From Roseivivax halotolerans (GTDB lineage: Bacteria > Pseudomonadota > Alphaproteobacteria > Rhodobacterales > Rhodobacteraceae), in contig NZ_FOXV01000013.1 in assembly GCF_900115815.1 (NCBI RefSeq), positions 1-64,000 on the forward strand: a DNA stretch of 64,000 nucleotides, read 5' to 3'. Position 1 is the first letter of the stretch, and every line of letters begins with the position of its first letter. Both the position numbers and the translations under genes were made by a program. Shown here piece by piece: positions 53,396-63,433 of the stretch. A model generated the notes under the pieces. The model was not told where the DNA came from. It searched no databases and was given only the letters and a program-made list of their open reading frames with translations.

Positions 53396-54306
53396 GCCTT
53401 GTGACCCTGTCCCGCGCGGTTTCCGATGCCCTCGATAAAGGCCGGCCCGTTGTCGCGCTCGAATCGACGATCATCACCCATGGTCTGCCGCAGCCGCAGA
53501 ACCTCGAGGTGGCGCGCCGCATCGAGGCTACGATCCGCGAGAACGGCGCGGAGCCTGCGACGATCGCTGTGATCGAGGGCGTGCTCTGCGTCGGGCTTGA
53601 AGACGCGCAGCTCGAATATCTGGCCGCCGCCGAGCGTGTCGCCAAGCTGTCGCGCGCCGACATGGCGGTCTGCATGGCCGAGGGCCGGACCGGCGCGACC
53701 ACGGTTGCCGCCACGATGATCGCCGCGCGGATGGCCGGCATCGAGGTCTTCGCCACGGGCGGCATTGGCGGCGTGCATCGCGGCGCGGAGACGAGCTTCG
53801 ACGTCTCCGCCGACCTTCAGGAACTCGCACGCTCTCCCGTCACGGTGGTCGCGGCCGGGGCCAAGGCGATTCTCGATCTGCCGAAGACACTCGAAGTCCT
53901 GGAGACGCTTGGCGTGCCGGTCATTGCCCACGGACAGGACATGCTGCCCGCCTTCTGGTCGCGCTCCGCAGGCCTTCGGGCACCCTTGCGGATGGACGAT
54001 CCCGCTGCGATGGCCCGCGCGCACCGGATGCGCCGACAGATGGGGCTCGATGGCGGCCAACTCGTCGCCAACCCGATCCCTGAAGAGGCCGAGATCCCCC
54101 GCACCGAGATGACGCCGATCATCGGCCGCGCCATGCAGGACGCGGCCGACCACGGAATTTTCGGCAAGGATGTCACGCCCTATCTTCTCCAGCGCATCTA
54201 CGAGCTGACGGAGGGCCGGTCGCTCGAGGCGAACGTGGCGCTCGTTCTCAACAATGCCGTTCTCGCGGCCCGGATTGCATCGGAATTGGTCGAACTGCCC
54301 GCCTGA
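53392..54306 (+). CDS. psuG: Pseudouridine-5'-phosphate glycosidase
   Basis: A 304-residue PsuG: VVALESTIITHGLPQPQNLE, TIAVIEGVLCVGL, GRTGATTVAATMIAARMAGI, VFATGGIGGVHRGAETSFDV and VANPIPEEAEIP are signature stretches. It cleaves pseudouridine 5'-phosphate to uracil and ribose 5-phosphate. Translationally coupled to psuK. Confidence 0.96.
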   Translation: MSLVTLSRAVSDALDKGRPVVALESTIITHGLPQPQNLEVARRIEATIRENGAEPATIAVIEGVLCVGLEDAQLEYLAAAERVAKLSRADMAVCMAEGRTGATTVAATMIAARMAGIEVFATGGIGGVHRGAETSFDVSADLQELARSPVTVVAAGAKAILDLPKTLEVLETLGVPVIAHGQDMLPAFWSRSAGLRAPLRMDDPAAMARAHRMRRQMGLDGGQLVANPIPEEAEIPRTEMTPIIGRAMQDAADHGIFGKDVTPYLLQRIYELTEGRSLEANVALVLNNAVLAARIASELVELPA

Positions 54307-54386
54307 CGGGCAGAAACCCGGCGAAACCCGTTGTAGTTGCCGCTTGCGCGTCATAGCACTTGAACACGACAGACCGCGTGGCAGCC

Positions 54387-55082
54387 ATGAGCGAACCTTT
54401 CGATCCAAAACCGCCGAAACCCGGCCTTTTTTCCGCGTTCCGGACCTCGTTCCTGACCGGGATCGTGGTGATCGCACCGGTCGGACTGACGATCTGGCTG
54501 ATCTGGACGGTCATCGGATGGATCGACGCCTTCGTGCTGCCGCTGGTGCCGTCGCGCTTCAATCCCGAGGAATATATCGGGATCAACCTGCGCGGCATTG
54601 GCGTCATCTTCCTTTTGCTCTTCACGGTCTTCGTGGGCTGGGTCGCCAAGGGCCTGATCGGGCGCTCGCTCATCCGCTGGGGTGAGAGCGTCGTTCTCAG
54701 GATGCCCATCGTGCGCTCGGTCTATTCCGGCGTGAAACAGATCGCCGAGACCGTTTTCGTCCAGTCCGAGCGCAGCTTCGAGAAAGCCTGCCTCATCGAG
54801 TACCCGCGCAAGGGAATCTGGGCGATCGGCTTCATCTCGACCGACACGAAGGGCGAGGTATCGCGCAAGGCGGTGACATCGGGCGGGCTCGTTTCGGTCT
54901 TCGTGCCCACAACGCCGAACCCCACGTCGGGCTTCCTGTTGTTCTTCCCCGAGGAGGACGTGATCGAGCTTGAGATGTCGCTCGAGGATGCCGCGAAACT
55001 GGTGATTTCGGCCGGTCTTGTTTATCCCAATCCGAAGGATCCCTCCCAGCCTTTGGCCGAGCCAGCGCGGGCCGCGGAATAA
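54387..55082 (+). CDS. DUF502 membrane protein
   Basis: A 231-residue protein with two membrane helices (SFLTGIVVIAPVGLTIWLIW; GIGVIFLLLFTVFVGWVAKG) and the DUF502 hallmarks GESVVLRMPIVRSVYSGVKQ, SGGLVSVFVPTTPNPTSGFL and EDVIELEMSLEDAAKLVISA. Function unknown. ATG 54387 is preferred over the TTG at 54360. Confidence 0.92.
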   Translation: MSEPFDPKPPKPGLFSAFRTSFLTGIVVIAPVGLTIWLIWTVIGWIDAFVLPLVPSRFNPEEYIGINLRGIGVIFLLLFTVFVGWVAKGLIGRSLIRWGESVVLRMPIVRSVYSGVKQIAETVFVQSERSFEKACLIEYPRKGIWAIGFISTDTKGEVSRKAVTSGGLVSVFVPTTPNPTSGFLLFFPEEDVIELEMSLEDAAKLVISAGLVYPNPKDPSQPLAEPARAAE

Positions 55083-55176
55083 TTCTCGCGCCGCACTTGC
55101 GGCGGGTTGGGCGGCGCACGATCTGACACGAACGACAGGACGCGCGGCATCGGGCTGCGCGTCACAAGGACACTTC

Positions 55177-56085
55177 ATGGATCTTCTTCTCGCAGCGGCA
55201 GGACTTGCCGCCTTGTTCTTCGGCGGTGATCGTTTCGTCGGCGGCTCGGTCGCCATCGCGCGCCGGTTCAATGTCTCCCCGATGGTGATCGGCCTCACCC
55301 TGGTCGGTTTCGGCACCTCGCTGCCAGAACTCGTGACCTCGCTCCGCGCCGCCGAGCAGGGCGTGCCGGGCATCGCCCTTGGCAACGTCGTTGGCTCGAA
55401 CATCGCCAATATCCTTCTGATCCTGGGCCTCGCCGCCCTCTTGTCGCCGATCGCGGTCGACCGGATCGGGTTCCGGCGTGACGGCGCGTGGCTGATGGCG
55501 GCGACGCTGTCCGCGCTCTTCCTCGCCTTCGTGCCGGTGATGGGGCGCGGTTTGGGGCTGGCCTTCGTCGCGGGACTTGCCGCGTTCCTGATCGCGTCCT
55601 TCCGCAGCGGTGCAGCGCCCGAGGAGGCGCCGGAGACCGACGCCAAATTGCCCCGCGCCGCCTTCGATACCGCGCTCGGGCTCGGACTTACCATCGCGGG
55701 CGCCGTGATGCTGGTTCCGGGCGCGACGGGCATCGCGCGCGGGCTCGGCGTCTCTGAGACGGTGATCGGCCTCACGCTCGTCGCGGTGGGCACCTCCCTG
55801 CCCGAGCTCGTGACCTCCGTGGTGGCCGCGCGCAAAGGTCAGGCAGAGATCGCGTTTGGCAACGTCATCGGCTCCAACATCTTCAACCTCTTCGGTATCC
55901 TTGGCGCCACTGCGCTCTACAAGCCGCTGCCCATAGATCCGGGCATCGCGTCCCGCGATATCTGGGTGATGCTGGCGGCGACCGTCGCGCTCGTGGCTGT
56001 GGCCTTCGCCGCCGGACGCATCGGGCGGATCGCCGGCGGCGCGGCGCTTCTTGTCTATGTCGGATATTGCGCCGCGATCAGTTGA
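55177..56085 (+). CDS. CaCA-family Na+/Ca2+ exchanger-like protein
   Basis: A 302-residue membrane protein with two alpha repeats: VIGLTLVGFGTSLPELVTSL with GNVVGSNIANILLILG, and VIGLTLVAVGTSLPELVTSV with GNVIGSNIFNLFGILG. These are the YrbG-type exchanger repeats that carry the ion-binding acidic residues. It converges on the patatin gene with an 8-bp overlap. Confidence 0.94.
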   Translation: MDLLLAAAGLAALFFGGDRFVGGSVAIARRFNVSPMVIGLTLVGFGTSLPELVTSLRAAEQGVPGIALGNVVGSNIANILLILGLAALLSPIAVDRIGFRRDGAWLMAATLSALFLAFVPVMGRGLGLAFVAGLAAFLIASFRSGAAPEEAPETDAKLPRAAFDTALGLGLTIAGAVMLVPGATGIARGLGVSETVIGLTLVAVGTSLPELVTSVVAARKGQAEIAFGNVIGSNIFNLFGILGATALYKPLPIDPGIASRDIWVMLAATVALVAVAFAAGRIGRIAGGAALLVYVGYCAAIS

Positions 56086-57118
56086 ACATCGACACGAGGT
56101 CTGCGGTCTGACGCAGGTTGAGGTCTTCCTTGTGTCCGGCAAGGAAGGCCTCGGCCGTCTCGCGCCCGGCTTGTTTGAGCTGGGCGATGATGGACGGCAC
56201 CGGAACCATCTTGGTTGCGACCGAGAGATCGTTCATCAAGTCGTCATCCGCGATCATGTGCACCAGCACGTTCTTCATGTGCCCAGGCGTGACGGCACCG
56301 TCCCGGATGAGGCGCTGCACGAACTCGATCGCGCGCAGCTCTTTCAGGAGCGCCGAATTGAAGCTGATCTCGTTGATCCGGTTCTGGATCTCGGGCGCGG
56401 TCTGCGGCACCTCTTCGCGGATCAGCGGATTGATGTTCACGATCACCACGTCATCCGGCAGATCCTTGGCATAGAGCGGGAACAGCGGCGGATTGCCGGA
56501 ATACCCGCCGTCCCAGCAGGACACGCGGTCTCCGGTCAGCGGGCAGTCCACCTCGACGGCTTGAAAGAGCGTCGGAAGGCACGCCGAGGCCATGATCGCT
56601 TCGGAGGTGATGTTCTCGCCCGAGAAAACCCGGATCTTGCCGTCACTCACCGCCGTCGCCCCCACGAAGAGACGCGGCCCCCCTGCCCCGCAGACCGCGT
56701 CGAAATCGAGCGCGGCGACGATCGGCTCGAGCGGATTGCGGTAGACCGGCCCCCAGGCATAAGGCGAGACCACGCGGCTGGTCGTGTCCGCGATTGCGAA
56801 GGCGGGCGAATAGGACATCGCGAGCGAGGTGAGGCCCAGATGCGGCAACCATGCGTTCATCCAGTCCGGCAAGGCCAGAGATTTGACCTGCGCCACCTCG
56901 TGCCAAAGCCAGTCGAGCGCGGCACGCGCGCCCTCGCGACCGCCCTTCTGCCATCCTGACTTGATCGCCGCGCCGTTGAGCGCCCCGGCCGACGTGCCCG
57001 AAATCGCCGCGATCTCGATCTCCTCGTCCTCGAGCAGCCGGTCGACCACACCCCAGGTGAACGCGCCATGCGCTCCGCCGCCTTGCAGGGCCAGGTTTAT
57101 GCGTTTGGTCAAAGTCAA
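56078..57118 (-). CDS. Patatin-like phospholipase
   Basis: A 346-residue protein with the patatin oxyanion motif ALQGGGAHGAFTWGVV, the nucleophile GTSAG (IAAISGTSAGALNGAA) and the catalytic Asp in CWDGGYSGNPPLFPL. It is a cytoplasmic Ser-Asp lipid hydrolase; substrate not known. No signal peptide is seen. Confidence 0.93.
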   Translation of the reverse strand: MTLTKRINLALQGGGAHGAFTWGVVDRLLEDEEIEIAAISGTSAGALNGAAIKSGWQKGGREGARAALDWLWHEVAQVKSLALPDWMNAWLPHLGLTSLAMSYSPAFAIADTTSRVVSPYAWGPVYRNPLEPIVAALDFDAVCGAGGPRLFVGATAVSDGKIRVFSGENITSEAIMASACLPTLFQAVEVDCPLTGDRVSCWDGGYSGNPPLFPLYAKDLPDDVVIVNINPLIREEVPQTAPEIQNRINEISFNSALLKELRAIEFVQRLIRDGAVTPGHMKNVLVHMIADDDLMNDLSVATKMVPVPSIIAQLKQAGRETAEAFLAGHKEDLNLRQTADLVSMFN

Positions 57119-57184
57119 AGCTCCGTCACACCGTGTCCGGTGCAGAGCCTAATGCTGCGACGCAGCATTGCAAGCCCGCCTTCG

Positions 57185-57874
57185 TCAGCCGAGTGCGTAG
57201 CCTGCGCCGCGGACCGTCCGCAGCACGTCGGTGCCACCGTGCTGCGACAGCGCTTTCCGAAGACGCCCCACATGCACGTCGACTGTCCGGGTGTCGACAT
57301 AGACGTCGCGGCCCCAGACCCGGTCGAGCAGTTGCTCGCGGCTCCAGACACGGCCCGGCTTTTCCATGAAGGTCGAGAGCAGTCGGAATTCGGTCGGTCC
57401 GAGCTTCAGCGGCTTGCCTTCGCGCGTCACCCGATGCGTCTCGGAGTCGAGCAGGATGCCCTCGAACTCGAGCTGCTGGCCCGCCGAAGCCGGCCGGGTC
57501 CGCCGCAGCTGCGCGCGCACACGCGCCATGAGCTCGATCACCGAATACGGCTTCACCACGTAGTCGTCCGCGCCCGTCTCGAGCCCCCGCACCCGGTCCA
57601 CCTCTTCGGAGCGGGCCGAGAGCATGATGACGGGCACGCCCCGGCTTTCCGGTCGGATCTTGATCTGGCGGCAAACCTCGATGCCCGAAAGCTTGGGCAG
57701 CATCCAGTCGAGGATCACGAGATCGGGCCGCTCTTCCTCGAAGAGCATGATCGCCTCTTCCCCGTCCTCTGCGCGCGCGACGTGAAATCCTTCCGCTTCG
57801 AGATTGTAGCTCAGGACTTCGCGTTGCGCGGCCTCATCCTCGACAACGAGCACAGTGGGTCTTGCGCCGGTCAT
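57185..57874 (-). CDS. phoB: Phosphate regulon response regulator PhoB
   Basis: A 229-residue OmpR-class regulator. The receiver phosphoacceptor is Asp56 in LVILDWMLP, followed by a winged helix (LGPTEFRLLSTFMEKPGRVW, VDVHVGRLRKAL). It follows phoU by 6 bp at the end of the pst operon. phoR is not adjacent. It should act on the Pho boxes at 63434-63487. Confidence 0.94.
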   Translation of the reverse strand: MTGARPTVLVVEDEAAQREVLSYNLEAEGFHVARAEDGEEAIMLFEEERPDLVILDWMLPKLSGIEVCRQIKIRPESRGVPVIMLSARSEEVDRVRGLETGADDYVVKPYSVIELMARVRAQLRRTRPASAGQQLEFEGILLDSETHRVTREGKPLKLGPTEFRLLSTFMEKPGRVWSREQLLDRVWGRDVYVDTRTVDVHVGRLRKALSQHGGTDVLRTVRGAGYALG

Positions 57875-57880
57875 CCGTTC

Positions 57881-58615
57881 TTACTCCTCGGAATCCTGAA
57901 CCGAGTATTTCGGATCGAAGGATGTGCGGTCTACCTTCTCGCGCGGCAGATCATCGGCTGCGCCCGTCACCACGAAAATCACCTGCTCGGCGATCGAGGT
58001 GACGTGGTCGCCCATCCGCTCGATGTTCTTGGCGATGAAATGCAGATGCATACAGGCCGTGATGTTGCGCGGATCTTCGAGCATGAAGGTCAGGATCTCG
58101 CGGAAGAGCGTGTTGTACATCCGGTCGATCTCGGAATCGCGCGCGATCACGTCACGCGCCAGCTCCGCATCACGCTGGATATAGGCGTCGAGCGAATCCT
58201 TCAGCATCAGCTCCACGTCGCGGGCCATGCGCCGCAGCGAGGAGGCCGAGCCGTTCACCGGCTGAAGCTGCGACAAGACGCTCGTGCGCTTGGCCATGTT
58301 TTTTGCCAGGTCGCCGATCCGTTCGAGGTTCGCCGACATCCGCATGACCGAGAGAACCACGCGCAGGTCGGAGGCAGCGGGGGCGCGCAGCGCGATGACG
58401 CGGGCCGCTTCCTCGTTGAGGCTGTCCTCGAGCGCATCGACCGCCTTGTCGCCTTGGCGGACCTGCTCGGCCAGCTCCTCGTCGCGCGTCTCAAGGCTCT
58501 TCGCGCCGTCGCGGATCTGGGTTTCCACCAGACCGCCCATTTTCATGATCATCGCCTGGATGCCTTCGAGATCGCGGTCGAAGGCCGAGAGGATGTGCCG
58601 GTTCATGTCGCTCAT
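57881..58615 (-). CDS. phoU: Phosphate transport regulator PhoU
   Basis: A 244-residue double-PhoU-domain protein of helical bundles: HILSAFDRDLEGIQAMIMKM, LVVLSV-type helix ASDLRVVLSVMRMSANLERI, GDLAKNMAKR and the second E-R-x-G-D (NIERMGDHVTSIAEQVIF). It damps PhoR-PhoB signalling and PstSCAB. ATG 58615 lies 4 bp after the pstB stop region. Confidence 0.95.
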   Translation of the reverse strand: MSDMNRHILSAFDRDLEGIQAMIMKMGGLVETQIRDGAKSLETRDEELAEQVRQGDKAVDALEDSLNEEAARVIALRAPAASDLRVVLSVMRMSANLERIGDLAKNMAKRTSVLSQLQPVNGSASSLRRMARDVELMLKDSLDAYIQRDAELARDVIARDSEIDRMYNTLFREILTFMLEDPRNITACMHLHFIAKNIERMGDHVTSIAEQVIFVVTGAADDLPREKVDRTSFDPKYSVQDSEE

Positions 58616-58619
58616 AATA

Positions 58620-59420
58620 TCATCCGATCCGGCCGGTAATGTAGCTTTCTGTCCGGCTGTCCTGTGGGTTTGTGAAAATCTTGTCGGTATCACCGTACTC
58701 GACGAGGTTGCCGAGGTGGAAAAATGCCGTTTTCTGGCTGACGCGGGCCGCCTGCTGCATCGAGTGCGTGACGATCACCACCGAGTAATCCTGGCGCAGC
58801 TCGTCGATCAGTTCCTCGACCTGGCCCGTCGCGATCGGGTCGAGCGCGGAGCACGGCTCGTCCATCAGGAGAACCTCGGGCTCGGTCGCGACCGCGCGTG
58901 CGATACACAGGCGCTGCTGCTGACCGCCCGACAGACCCGTTCCGGGCGCATCGAGGCGATCCTTCACCTCGTCCCAGATCGCGCCGCGTCGCAGAGCCTT
59001 CTCGACGATCTCGTCAAGCTCGGCCTTGTTCTTGGCGAGGCCGTGGATTTTCGGGCCGTAGGCGACATTGTCGTAGATCGACTTCGGGAACGGGTTCGGC
59101 TTCTGGAACACCATGCCGACCTTTGCACGCAGCTGCACCGGATCGACGCGGCGGTCATAGATGTCCTCGCCGTCGATCTCGATCAGGCCCTCGATGCGGG
59201 CGATGTCGATGGTGTCGTTCATCCGGTTGATACACCGCAGGAACGTGGACTTGCCGCAGCCCGACGGGCCGATGAACGCGGTCACGGTTTTGTCGAGGAT
59301 ATCGACCGACACGTCTTTGATCGCATGGGTGTCGCCGTAATAGACCTGCACCTCGCGGGCGGCGATCTTTGTATCTTTTGCGCTCACATCTCTCTCCGCA
59401 CGGAATGGGGTATCGTACAT
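58620..59420 (-). CDS. pstB: Phosphate ABC transporter ATP-binding protein PstB
   Basis: A 266-residue ATPase: [18 protein letters not shown], Walker [30 protein letters not shown], signature LSGGQQQRL, Walker [14 protein letters not shown] and the switch His in IVTHSMQQA. Complete. Confidence 0.97.
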   Translation of the reverse strand: MYDTPFRAERDVSAKDTKIAAREVQVYYGDTHAIKDVSVDILDKTVTAFIGPSGCGKSTFLRCINRMNDTIDIARIEGLIEIDGEDIYDRRVDPVQLRAKVGMVFQKPNPFPKSIYDNVAYGPKIHGLAKNKAELDEIVEKALRRGAIWDEVKDRLDAPGTGLSGGQQQRLCIARAVATEPEVLLMDEPCSALDPIATGQVEELIDELRQDYSVVIVTHSMQQAARVSQKTAFFHLGNLVEYGDTDKIFTNPQDSRTESYITGRIG

Positions 59421-59435
59421 TTTTTTCTAACCTCC

Positions 59436-60779
59436 TTACCAGCGACGCTCAAACCGGCGGCGCAGGAGAATGGCGATCGCGTTCATCGCGAACAGGAAGA
59501 CAAGCAGGATGATGATCCCGCCCCAGGCTCGCTCGTAATAGGCCGGGTCGGCGCGCTTGGCCCATTCGTAGATCTGGGCGGGCATCGCCGAGTTGGGGTC
59601 GAGGAAGCCCGACGCGATGCCATCTGGATAGTTCGTCGCGATATAGCCGACCATGCCGATCAGCAGCAGCGGCGCGGTTTCGCCGAGCGCCTGAGCCAGG
59701 CCGATGATCGTGCCCGTGAGAATGCCCGGCAGGGCCAGGGGCAGCACATGGTGGAAGACCGACTGCATCTTCGAGGCACCGACGCCGAGCGCCGCCGCCC
59801 GGATCGAGGGCGGCACCGATTGCAGCGAGGCACGGGTCGAGATGATGATCGTCGGCAGCGTCATCAGCGTCAGCACGAGCCCACCCACGAGTGGGGCCGA
59901 TTGCGGCAGGTGCATGAACTGGATGAACACGGCAAGGCCGAGGATACCGAAGACGATGGACGGCACCGCCGCGAGGTTCGAGATATTCACCTCGATGAGG
60001 TCGGTGAACTTGTTCTTGGGAGCGAATTCCTCAAGGTAGATCGAGGTCGCAACGCCGATGGGCAGCGACAGGCCGAGCACCACCAGCATCATGAAGAAGG
60101 AGCCCAGCATCGCAACGCCGATGCCGGCCTGCTCGGCACGGCTTTCGGACGCGTCCGTGCCGGTGATGAAGTCCCAGTTGAAGACCTTCCGGATCGAGCC
60201 GTTTTCCTGCATCGCATCCACGAGCTCGAGATGCGCGACATCGATATTGCGGTCGCGGGACGCGGAGTCGCGGTCGACGCGCCCTTTCAGGTAGCCGTCC
60301 ACACGGCTGCCGGCGAGGATACGCACGTCGATCGTCTCGCCGATGAGGTCGGGATTGGCGATCACGCGGTCGCGGATGATCGCGGCGGCGGAGGCCGAGA
60401 TCAGCGGCGACATGCCCCCCTCGTCTTCGAACTCGTCGCCGAAGCCGAGCTCCTGTGCGCGCTCCCAGACGGCCTCCGCGATGAGCGGATTATAGGTGAA
60501 GGTCGTGGCCGAGCTCGGGTTCTCGCGGTCGAGCCGCTCGGGATCGAGGTAGACCGGGACTTCGAGATAGGTCTGCTGGAAGGCGCTGACGCCGTTCCAG
60601 AGGATCGAGCCCAGAAGAACGACCAGGAAGAAGACGCCCGTCGCGATGGCGGCGATACCGTAATACTTGAACCGCTTCTCGGACGCGTTGCGCTTCTTGG
60701 TGCGCGCATCGACCGTGTGGATCGACCGGGCGCCGTTGTTCGAAGCGGCGGGGCTGGCCGGATTTGCTGCGTCGCTCAT
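59436..60779 (-). CDS. pstA: Phosphate ABC transporter permease PstA
   Basis: A 447-residue permease, longer than E. coli PstA because of a periplasmic insert of about 150 residues between the first and second helices, normal for alphaproteobacteria. The EAA-like loop is in IRAAALGVGASKMQSVFHHV, with LPLALPGILTGTIIGLAQAL. Its ATG overlaps the pstC stop. Confidence 0.95.
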   Translation of the reverse strand: MSDAANPASPAASNNGARSIHTVDARTKKRNASEKRFKYYGIAAIATGVFFLVVLLGSILWNGVSAFQQTYLEVPVYLDPERLDRENPSSATTFTYNPLIAEAVWERAQELGFGDEFEDEGGMSPLISASAAAIIRDRVIANPDLIGETIDVRILAGSRVDGYLKGRVDRDSASRDRNIDVAHLELVDAMQENGSIRKVFNWDFITGTDASESRAEQAGIGVAMLGSFFMMLVVLGLSLPIGVATSIYLEEFAPKNKFTDLIEVNISNLAAVPSIVFGILGLAVFIQFMHLPQSAPLVGGLVLTLMTLPTIIISTRASLQSVPPSIRAAALGVGASKMQSVFHHVLPLALPGILTGTIIGLAQALGETAPLLLIGMVGYIATNYPDGIASGFLDPNSAMPAQIYEWAKRADPAYYERAWGGIIILLVFLFAMNAIAILLRRRFERRW

Positions 60780-62239
60780 TCGTACTGCTCCCGGTACTTG
60801 CGGACGATGTAGAGGGCGAAGACATTCAGCCCCAATGTGATGACGAAGAGCGTCATGCCGAGGGCGAAGGCGACCAGCGCTTCGGGGCTCTGGAAGTCGG
60901 CATCGCCCGTCAACTGGCTGACGATCTTGGCGGTGACGGTGGTCATGGCCTCGAAGGGGTTGCCGGAGATCCGCGCGGCCGCGCCCGCCCCGAGAACCAC
61001 GATCATCGTCTCGCCGATGGCGCGCGAGGCCGCGAGCAGGATCGCGCCCACGATGCCCGGCAGCGCCGCCGGCAGGATGACCTGCTTGATCGTCTCGGAC
61101 TTTGTTGCGCCCAGTCCGTAGGAGCCGTCACGCATCGATTGCGGCACCGCGTTGATGATGTCGTCGGACAGCGAGGAGACGAAGGGGATAAGCATGATCC
61201 CCATCACGAGGCCCGCGGTCATGACCGCCGTACCTGCACGCATCCAGCCAAGCCCGCCATCGCCGAAGACGCTGAGGAGCAGCGGGCCGACTGTCAGAAG
61301 GGCGAAGAGACCGTAAACGATAGTCGGGATACCGGCGAGGATCTCGATCGCGGGCTTGGCAACGCCGCGTACCTTCTTGGAGGCGTATTCCGACAGGTAT
61401 ACCGCCGCGAAAAGGCCAATGGGCACGGCGACCAGAAGCGCGATCAGGGAGATGTAGAACGTGCCCCAAAGGAGCGGGAGGATGCCGAGCTCCGAGCCGC
61501 CGCCGAAGGAGGGCGACCAGGTCGTCGAGAAGAAGAACTCGGTGGCGGGATAGACCCGGAAGAATTCAATCGTGTTGAAGACGAGGCTCAGAATGATGCC
61601 GATGGTCGTAAGGATCGCGATGCAGGCGGCGGTGATAAGCAGGTAACGGACGCCGGTCTCGACGGTGTTCCGCGCCCTGAAATCCGGCGTCGACTCCCGC
61701 AGGGCATAGAGGAAGCCTCCAACAGCGAGCAAAAGAACAAAGCTGGTGCGCGCGATGTCACCGATCGCCGAGAAGCCCCGGTAGCGTTGCGCCGCCTCCA
61801 GAACGTTGGAATTGACCGCCGAACCGAGGGCAACGCCCGCTTCCGCGAGACGCTCGCGCACATCGGTGAACTCGGTGCGCATGTTCGCGGCGCGTTCGCG
61901 GGTGATGACGCCGCGCTCGATGGCGGTGTCGAGACCGTTCGCGACACGGCGCACGTCCGACATCACGAGGCTGATCGGACGTTCGGAACGTTCCGCCTCT
62001 TCCGCGAGATCGGCGCGGATCGTCGTCTCGACCGCGAGGGGCTGAAGGATCAGCCAGGCTGCGAGCGCGATCAGCGCCGGGACGGCCACCTTCATCGCGA
62101 CGTTGGAGCCGTAATAGGAGGGCAGAGAATGAAGCTTGCGGTTGTCGCCCCCTGCCCCGGAAAGCGCTCGCTGCCGGCCGAGGACGTAGCCTACTGCAGC
62201 AAGTGCCAGGACGATGAGGACCAGCCAGGACGTGGGCAT
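60776..62239 (-). CDS. pstC: Phosphate ABC transporter permease PstC
   Basis: A 487-residue permease with an N-terminal extension, as usual in alphaproteobacteria. Conserved parts: LPLLWGTFYISLIALLVAVP, IEILAGIPTIVYGLFALLTV and YGLGATKSETIKQVILPAAL, followed by the final helices. It forms the membrane channel with PstA. Confidence 0.95.
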   Translation of the reverse strand: MPTSWLVLIVLALAAVGYVLGRQRALSGAGGDNRKLHSLPSYYGSNVAMKVAVPALIALAAWLILQPLAVETTIRADLAEEAERSERPISLVMSDVRRVANGLDTAIERGVITRERAANMRTEFTDVRERLAEAGVALGSAVNSNVLEAAQRYRGFSAIGDIARTSFVLLLAVGGFLYALRESTPDFRARNTVETGVRYLLITAACIAILTTIGIILSLVFNTIEFFRVYPATEFFFSTTWSPSFGGGSELGILPLLWGTFYISLIALLVAVPIGLFAAVYLSEYASKKVRGVAKPAIEILAGIPTIVYGLFALLTVGPLLLSVFGDGGLGWMRAGTAVMTAGLVMGIMLIPFVSSLSDDIINAVPQSMRDGSYGLGATKSETIKQVILPAALPGIVGAILLAASRAIGETMIVVLGAGAAARISGNPFEAMTTVTAKIVSQLTGDADFQSPEALVAFALGMTLFVITLGLNVFALYIVRKYREQYE

Positions 62240-62268
62240 GATCGGATCCGTTCGGATTGGAGGGAGAG

Positions 62269-62300
62269 AAAAAGGGCGGCGATAACACGGCCGCCCTTTT
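62269..62300 (-). terminator. Attenuator hairpin between pstS and pstC
   Basis: An 11-bp perfect stem (AAAAGGGCGGC with GCCGCCCTTTT, 9-base loop) followed by TTTTTC on the minus strand, in the 86-bp pstS-pstC gap. It should stop part of the transcription so that PstS is made in excess of the membrane subunits. Confidence 0.85.
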
Positions 62301-62325
62301 CCGTCAGGTCAGAGGCGAGGGCGGC

Positions 62326-63363
62326 TTACGAGCCAGCGCCCATGGTCTCTTCGTTCTCGATCTTGGACTGGGTCGCGGCCAGTTCCGGATCGGGCACGAG
62401 GCCGTAATTGGCGAGCGGGCCGCCCGGGCCTGCGATCTCGTCGGAGACGAAGAAGGATGCGTATTCCTTCAGGCCGGGGATGACGCCGATATGTGCCTTC
62501 TTGATGTAGAAGAACAGCGGGCGGGAGACCGGGTACTCACCCGACGCGATGGTCTCGGTGGAAGGCTCGACGCCGCCCATCGTGGCCACTTTCAGCGTGT
62601 CGGTGTTGTTCTCGTAGAACGCCAGGCCGAAGACGCCGATGCCGTCGGGGTTGCTGTCGATACGCGCGAGCGTCTCGGTGTAGTCGCCGTCGATGTCGAC
62701 GGATGCGCCGTCGGTGCGGACTGCCATGCACGCCGCTTCCGCGTCGTCCTCGGACATGCCCATTTCCATCATGGCTTCCATTGCGCCGGTGTCTTCGCAG
62801 CCCTGCAGAAGGACGTTCTCTTCGAAGACTTCACGGGTGCCGTGCTTGGTGCCCGGGATGAAGGCAGCGATGTCGACGGAGGGCAGATCGCCGTTCACGT
62901 CGGCCCAGGTCTGGTTCGGGTTGGCGACCATCTCGCCGTCCTGCGGGATCTCGGCGGCCAGGGCGCTGTACCAGTCGGAGGGTTCGAACGCGGTAAACTC
63001 GGGACCGTCGATCTGGCTTGCGAAGACGATGCCGTCATAGCCGATGCGAACCTCGATGATCTCTTCCACGCCGTTTGCGGCGCAGGTCTCGATCTCGCCT
63101 TCACGGATCGCGCGCGATGCGTTCGCGATGTCGATCGAGTTCTCGCCGACGCCTTCGCAGAAGCGCTTGAGGCCAGCGGAGGAACCGCCCGATTCCACGA
63201 CCGGGGTCGGGAAGTCAAAGTTTTCGCCGAACGCTTCGGCGACGATCGACGCGTAGGGCAGCACGGTCGAGGAGCCGGCAACCTGCACGTTGTCACGGGA
63301 CTGTGCGAAGGCCGGAGCCGCAACGGCAAGCGCCAGCGCGGAAACGGTAAGTGTCTTGGTCAT
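62326..63363 (-). CDS. pstS: Periplasmic phosphate-binding protein PstS
   Basis: A 345-residue substrate-binding protein. The signal peptide is about residues 1-20 (cut after APAFA), then NVQVAGSSTVLPYASIVAEA with the phosphate-binding Ser/Thr, VVESGGSSAGLKRFCEG and DIANASRAIREGE. It is the first gene of the operon and lies behind Pho-box repeats. Confidence 0.96.
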   Translation of the reverse strand: MTKTLTVSALALAVAAPAFAQSRDNVQVAGSSTVLPYASIVAEAFGENFDFPTPVVESGGSSAGLKRFCEGVGENSIDIANASRAIREGEIETCAANGVEEIIEVRIGYDGIVFASQIDGPEFTAFEPSDWYSALAAEIPQDGEMVANPNQTWADVNGDLPSVDIAAFIPGTKHGTREVFEENVLLQGCEDTGAMEAMMEMGMSEDDAEAACMAVRTDGASVDIDGDYTETLARIDSNPDGIGVFGLAFYENNTDTLKVATMGGVEPSTETIASGEYPVSRPLFFYIKKAHIGVIPGLKEYASFFVSDEIAGPGGPLANYGLVPDPELAATQSKIENEETMGAGS

Positions 63364-63433
63364 GGATCACTCCATTCGAGTGTATGGGTTCAGTTCGTCC
63401 GAGCGCCCCCGGGGGAGCGAACTCGGGGGCAGG

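Noticed and set aside
60764-62407. A 547-codon open frame on the plus strand
   Set aside because: Antisense to pstC and the pstS end; composition is very charged and without any known domain.
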